Shown here piece after piece: positions 5,298 to 5,371 of a stretch of DNA of 5,371 nt. The stretch lies in the NCBI GenBank assembly GCA_036557885.1, contig DATBGS010000143.1, forward strand, positions 1 to 5,371, in the 5' to 3' direction. The notes beneath the pieces are model-generated. The model worked only from the letters and a program-made list of their open reading frames with translations. It searched no databases and was not told the DNA's origin. The position numbers and the translations under genes are program-made. The DNA is from DATBGS01 sp036557885. Its GTDB lineage: Bacteria > Chloroflexota > Ktedonobacteria > Ktedonobacterales > DATBGS01. The stretch's first letter is position 1. Each line of letters starts with the position of its first letter.

Positions 5298-5371
5298 TTG
5301 CTGGGATGGCCGGAGAGAGAACCCCGCAACATCGTCGGCAGATGCTTCTTCTGGGAGAAGCGGGGGGGGGG
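5298..5371. other. Short non-coding tail after lanM, ending in ten G
   Basis: No gene is visible. GCTTCTT (5344-5350) and GAGAAGC (5355-5361) form a 7-bp stem with a CTGG loop (one G-T pair); alternatively CCCCGC (5322-5327) pairs with GCGGGG (5360-5365). Neither is followed by a T-run, so no normal terminator can be called before the window ends. GTTGC (5297-5301) and GCAAC (5326-5330) form a further weak pair. The last ten bases (5362-5371) are all G, which may be a sequence-end artefact. Confidence 0.4.

Noticed and set aside
5332..5342. TCGTCGGCAG resembling the start of a Nextera adapter
   Set aside because: Only ten bases match and the following bases do not continue the adapter; the orientation is also wrong for read-through, so it is most likely chance.

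Overview
The window holds most of a class II lanthipeptide (RiPP) biosynthetic locus. Four tandem small genes (439-1812) encode precursor peptides with nitrile-hydratase-like (NHLP-type) leaders. They are followed on the same strand by one full-length LanM lanthionine synthetase (2025-5297). A divergent, truncated XRE-type helix-turn-helix regulator (1-152, minus strand) lies at the left edge. The moderately GC-rich sequence, clear AGGAG-type Shine-Dalgarno sites, NHLP leaders paired with LanM and the style of the HTH N-terminus suggest a Gram-positive-like, filament-forming Chloroflexota bacterium such as a Ktedonobacteria member. This taxonomic guess is inference, and an actinobacterial or other host cannot be excluded from sequence alone.

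Layout: 1-152 is the regulator N-terminus. 153-438 is a divergent control region with a good sigma70-type promoter for the regulator (231-259), a cluster of 12-bp-spaced TTGCGTACA-like repeats (276-317), a small hairpin (359-383) and an A-rich leader running into the first precursor RBS. 439-1812 holds precursors 1-4. Each has an 81-residue, cysteine-free leader ending in VAGG or VAGA and a different 11-20 residue Cys/Ser/Thr-containing core. A perfect 14-bp hairpin sits just before the RBS of precursor 2. 1813-2024 is a structured spacer. It contains an apparent fifth precursor tail (a second VAGA motif followed by a Ser/Cys-rich core-like stretch, in frame with precursor 4 but behind its TGA), a terminator-like hairpin and a second 10-bp hairpin ahead of the lanM RBS. 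5298-5371 is a short tail ending in ten G.

How the parts work together: one LanM (dehydratase plus Zn cyclase) would dehydrate Ser/Thr and close (methyl)lanthionine rings on all four cores, guided by the near-identical leaders, in the manner of one-enzyme/many-substrate systems such as the prochlorosins. Leader removal at GG/GA and export would need a peptidase-transporter (LanT-type), which is not in this window. Hairpins between precursor genes and before lanM probably keep enzyme expression below precursor expression. The most unusual element is the fifth core-like segment after precursor 4.
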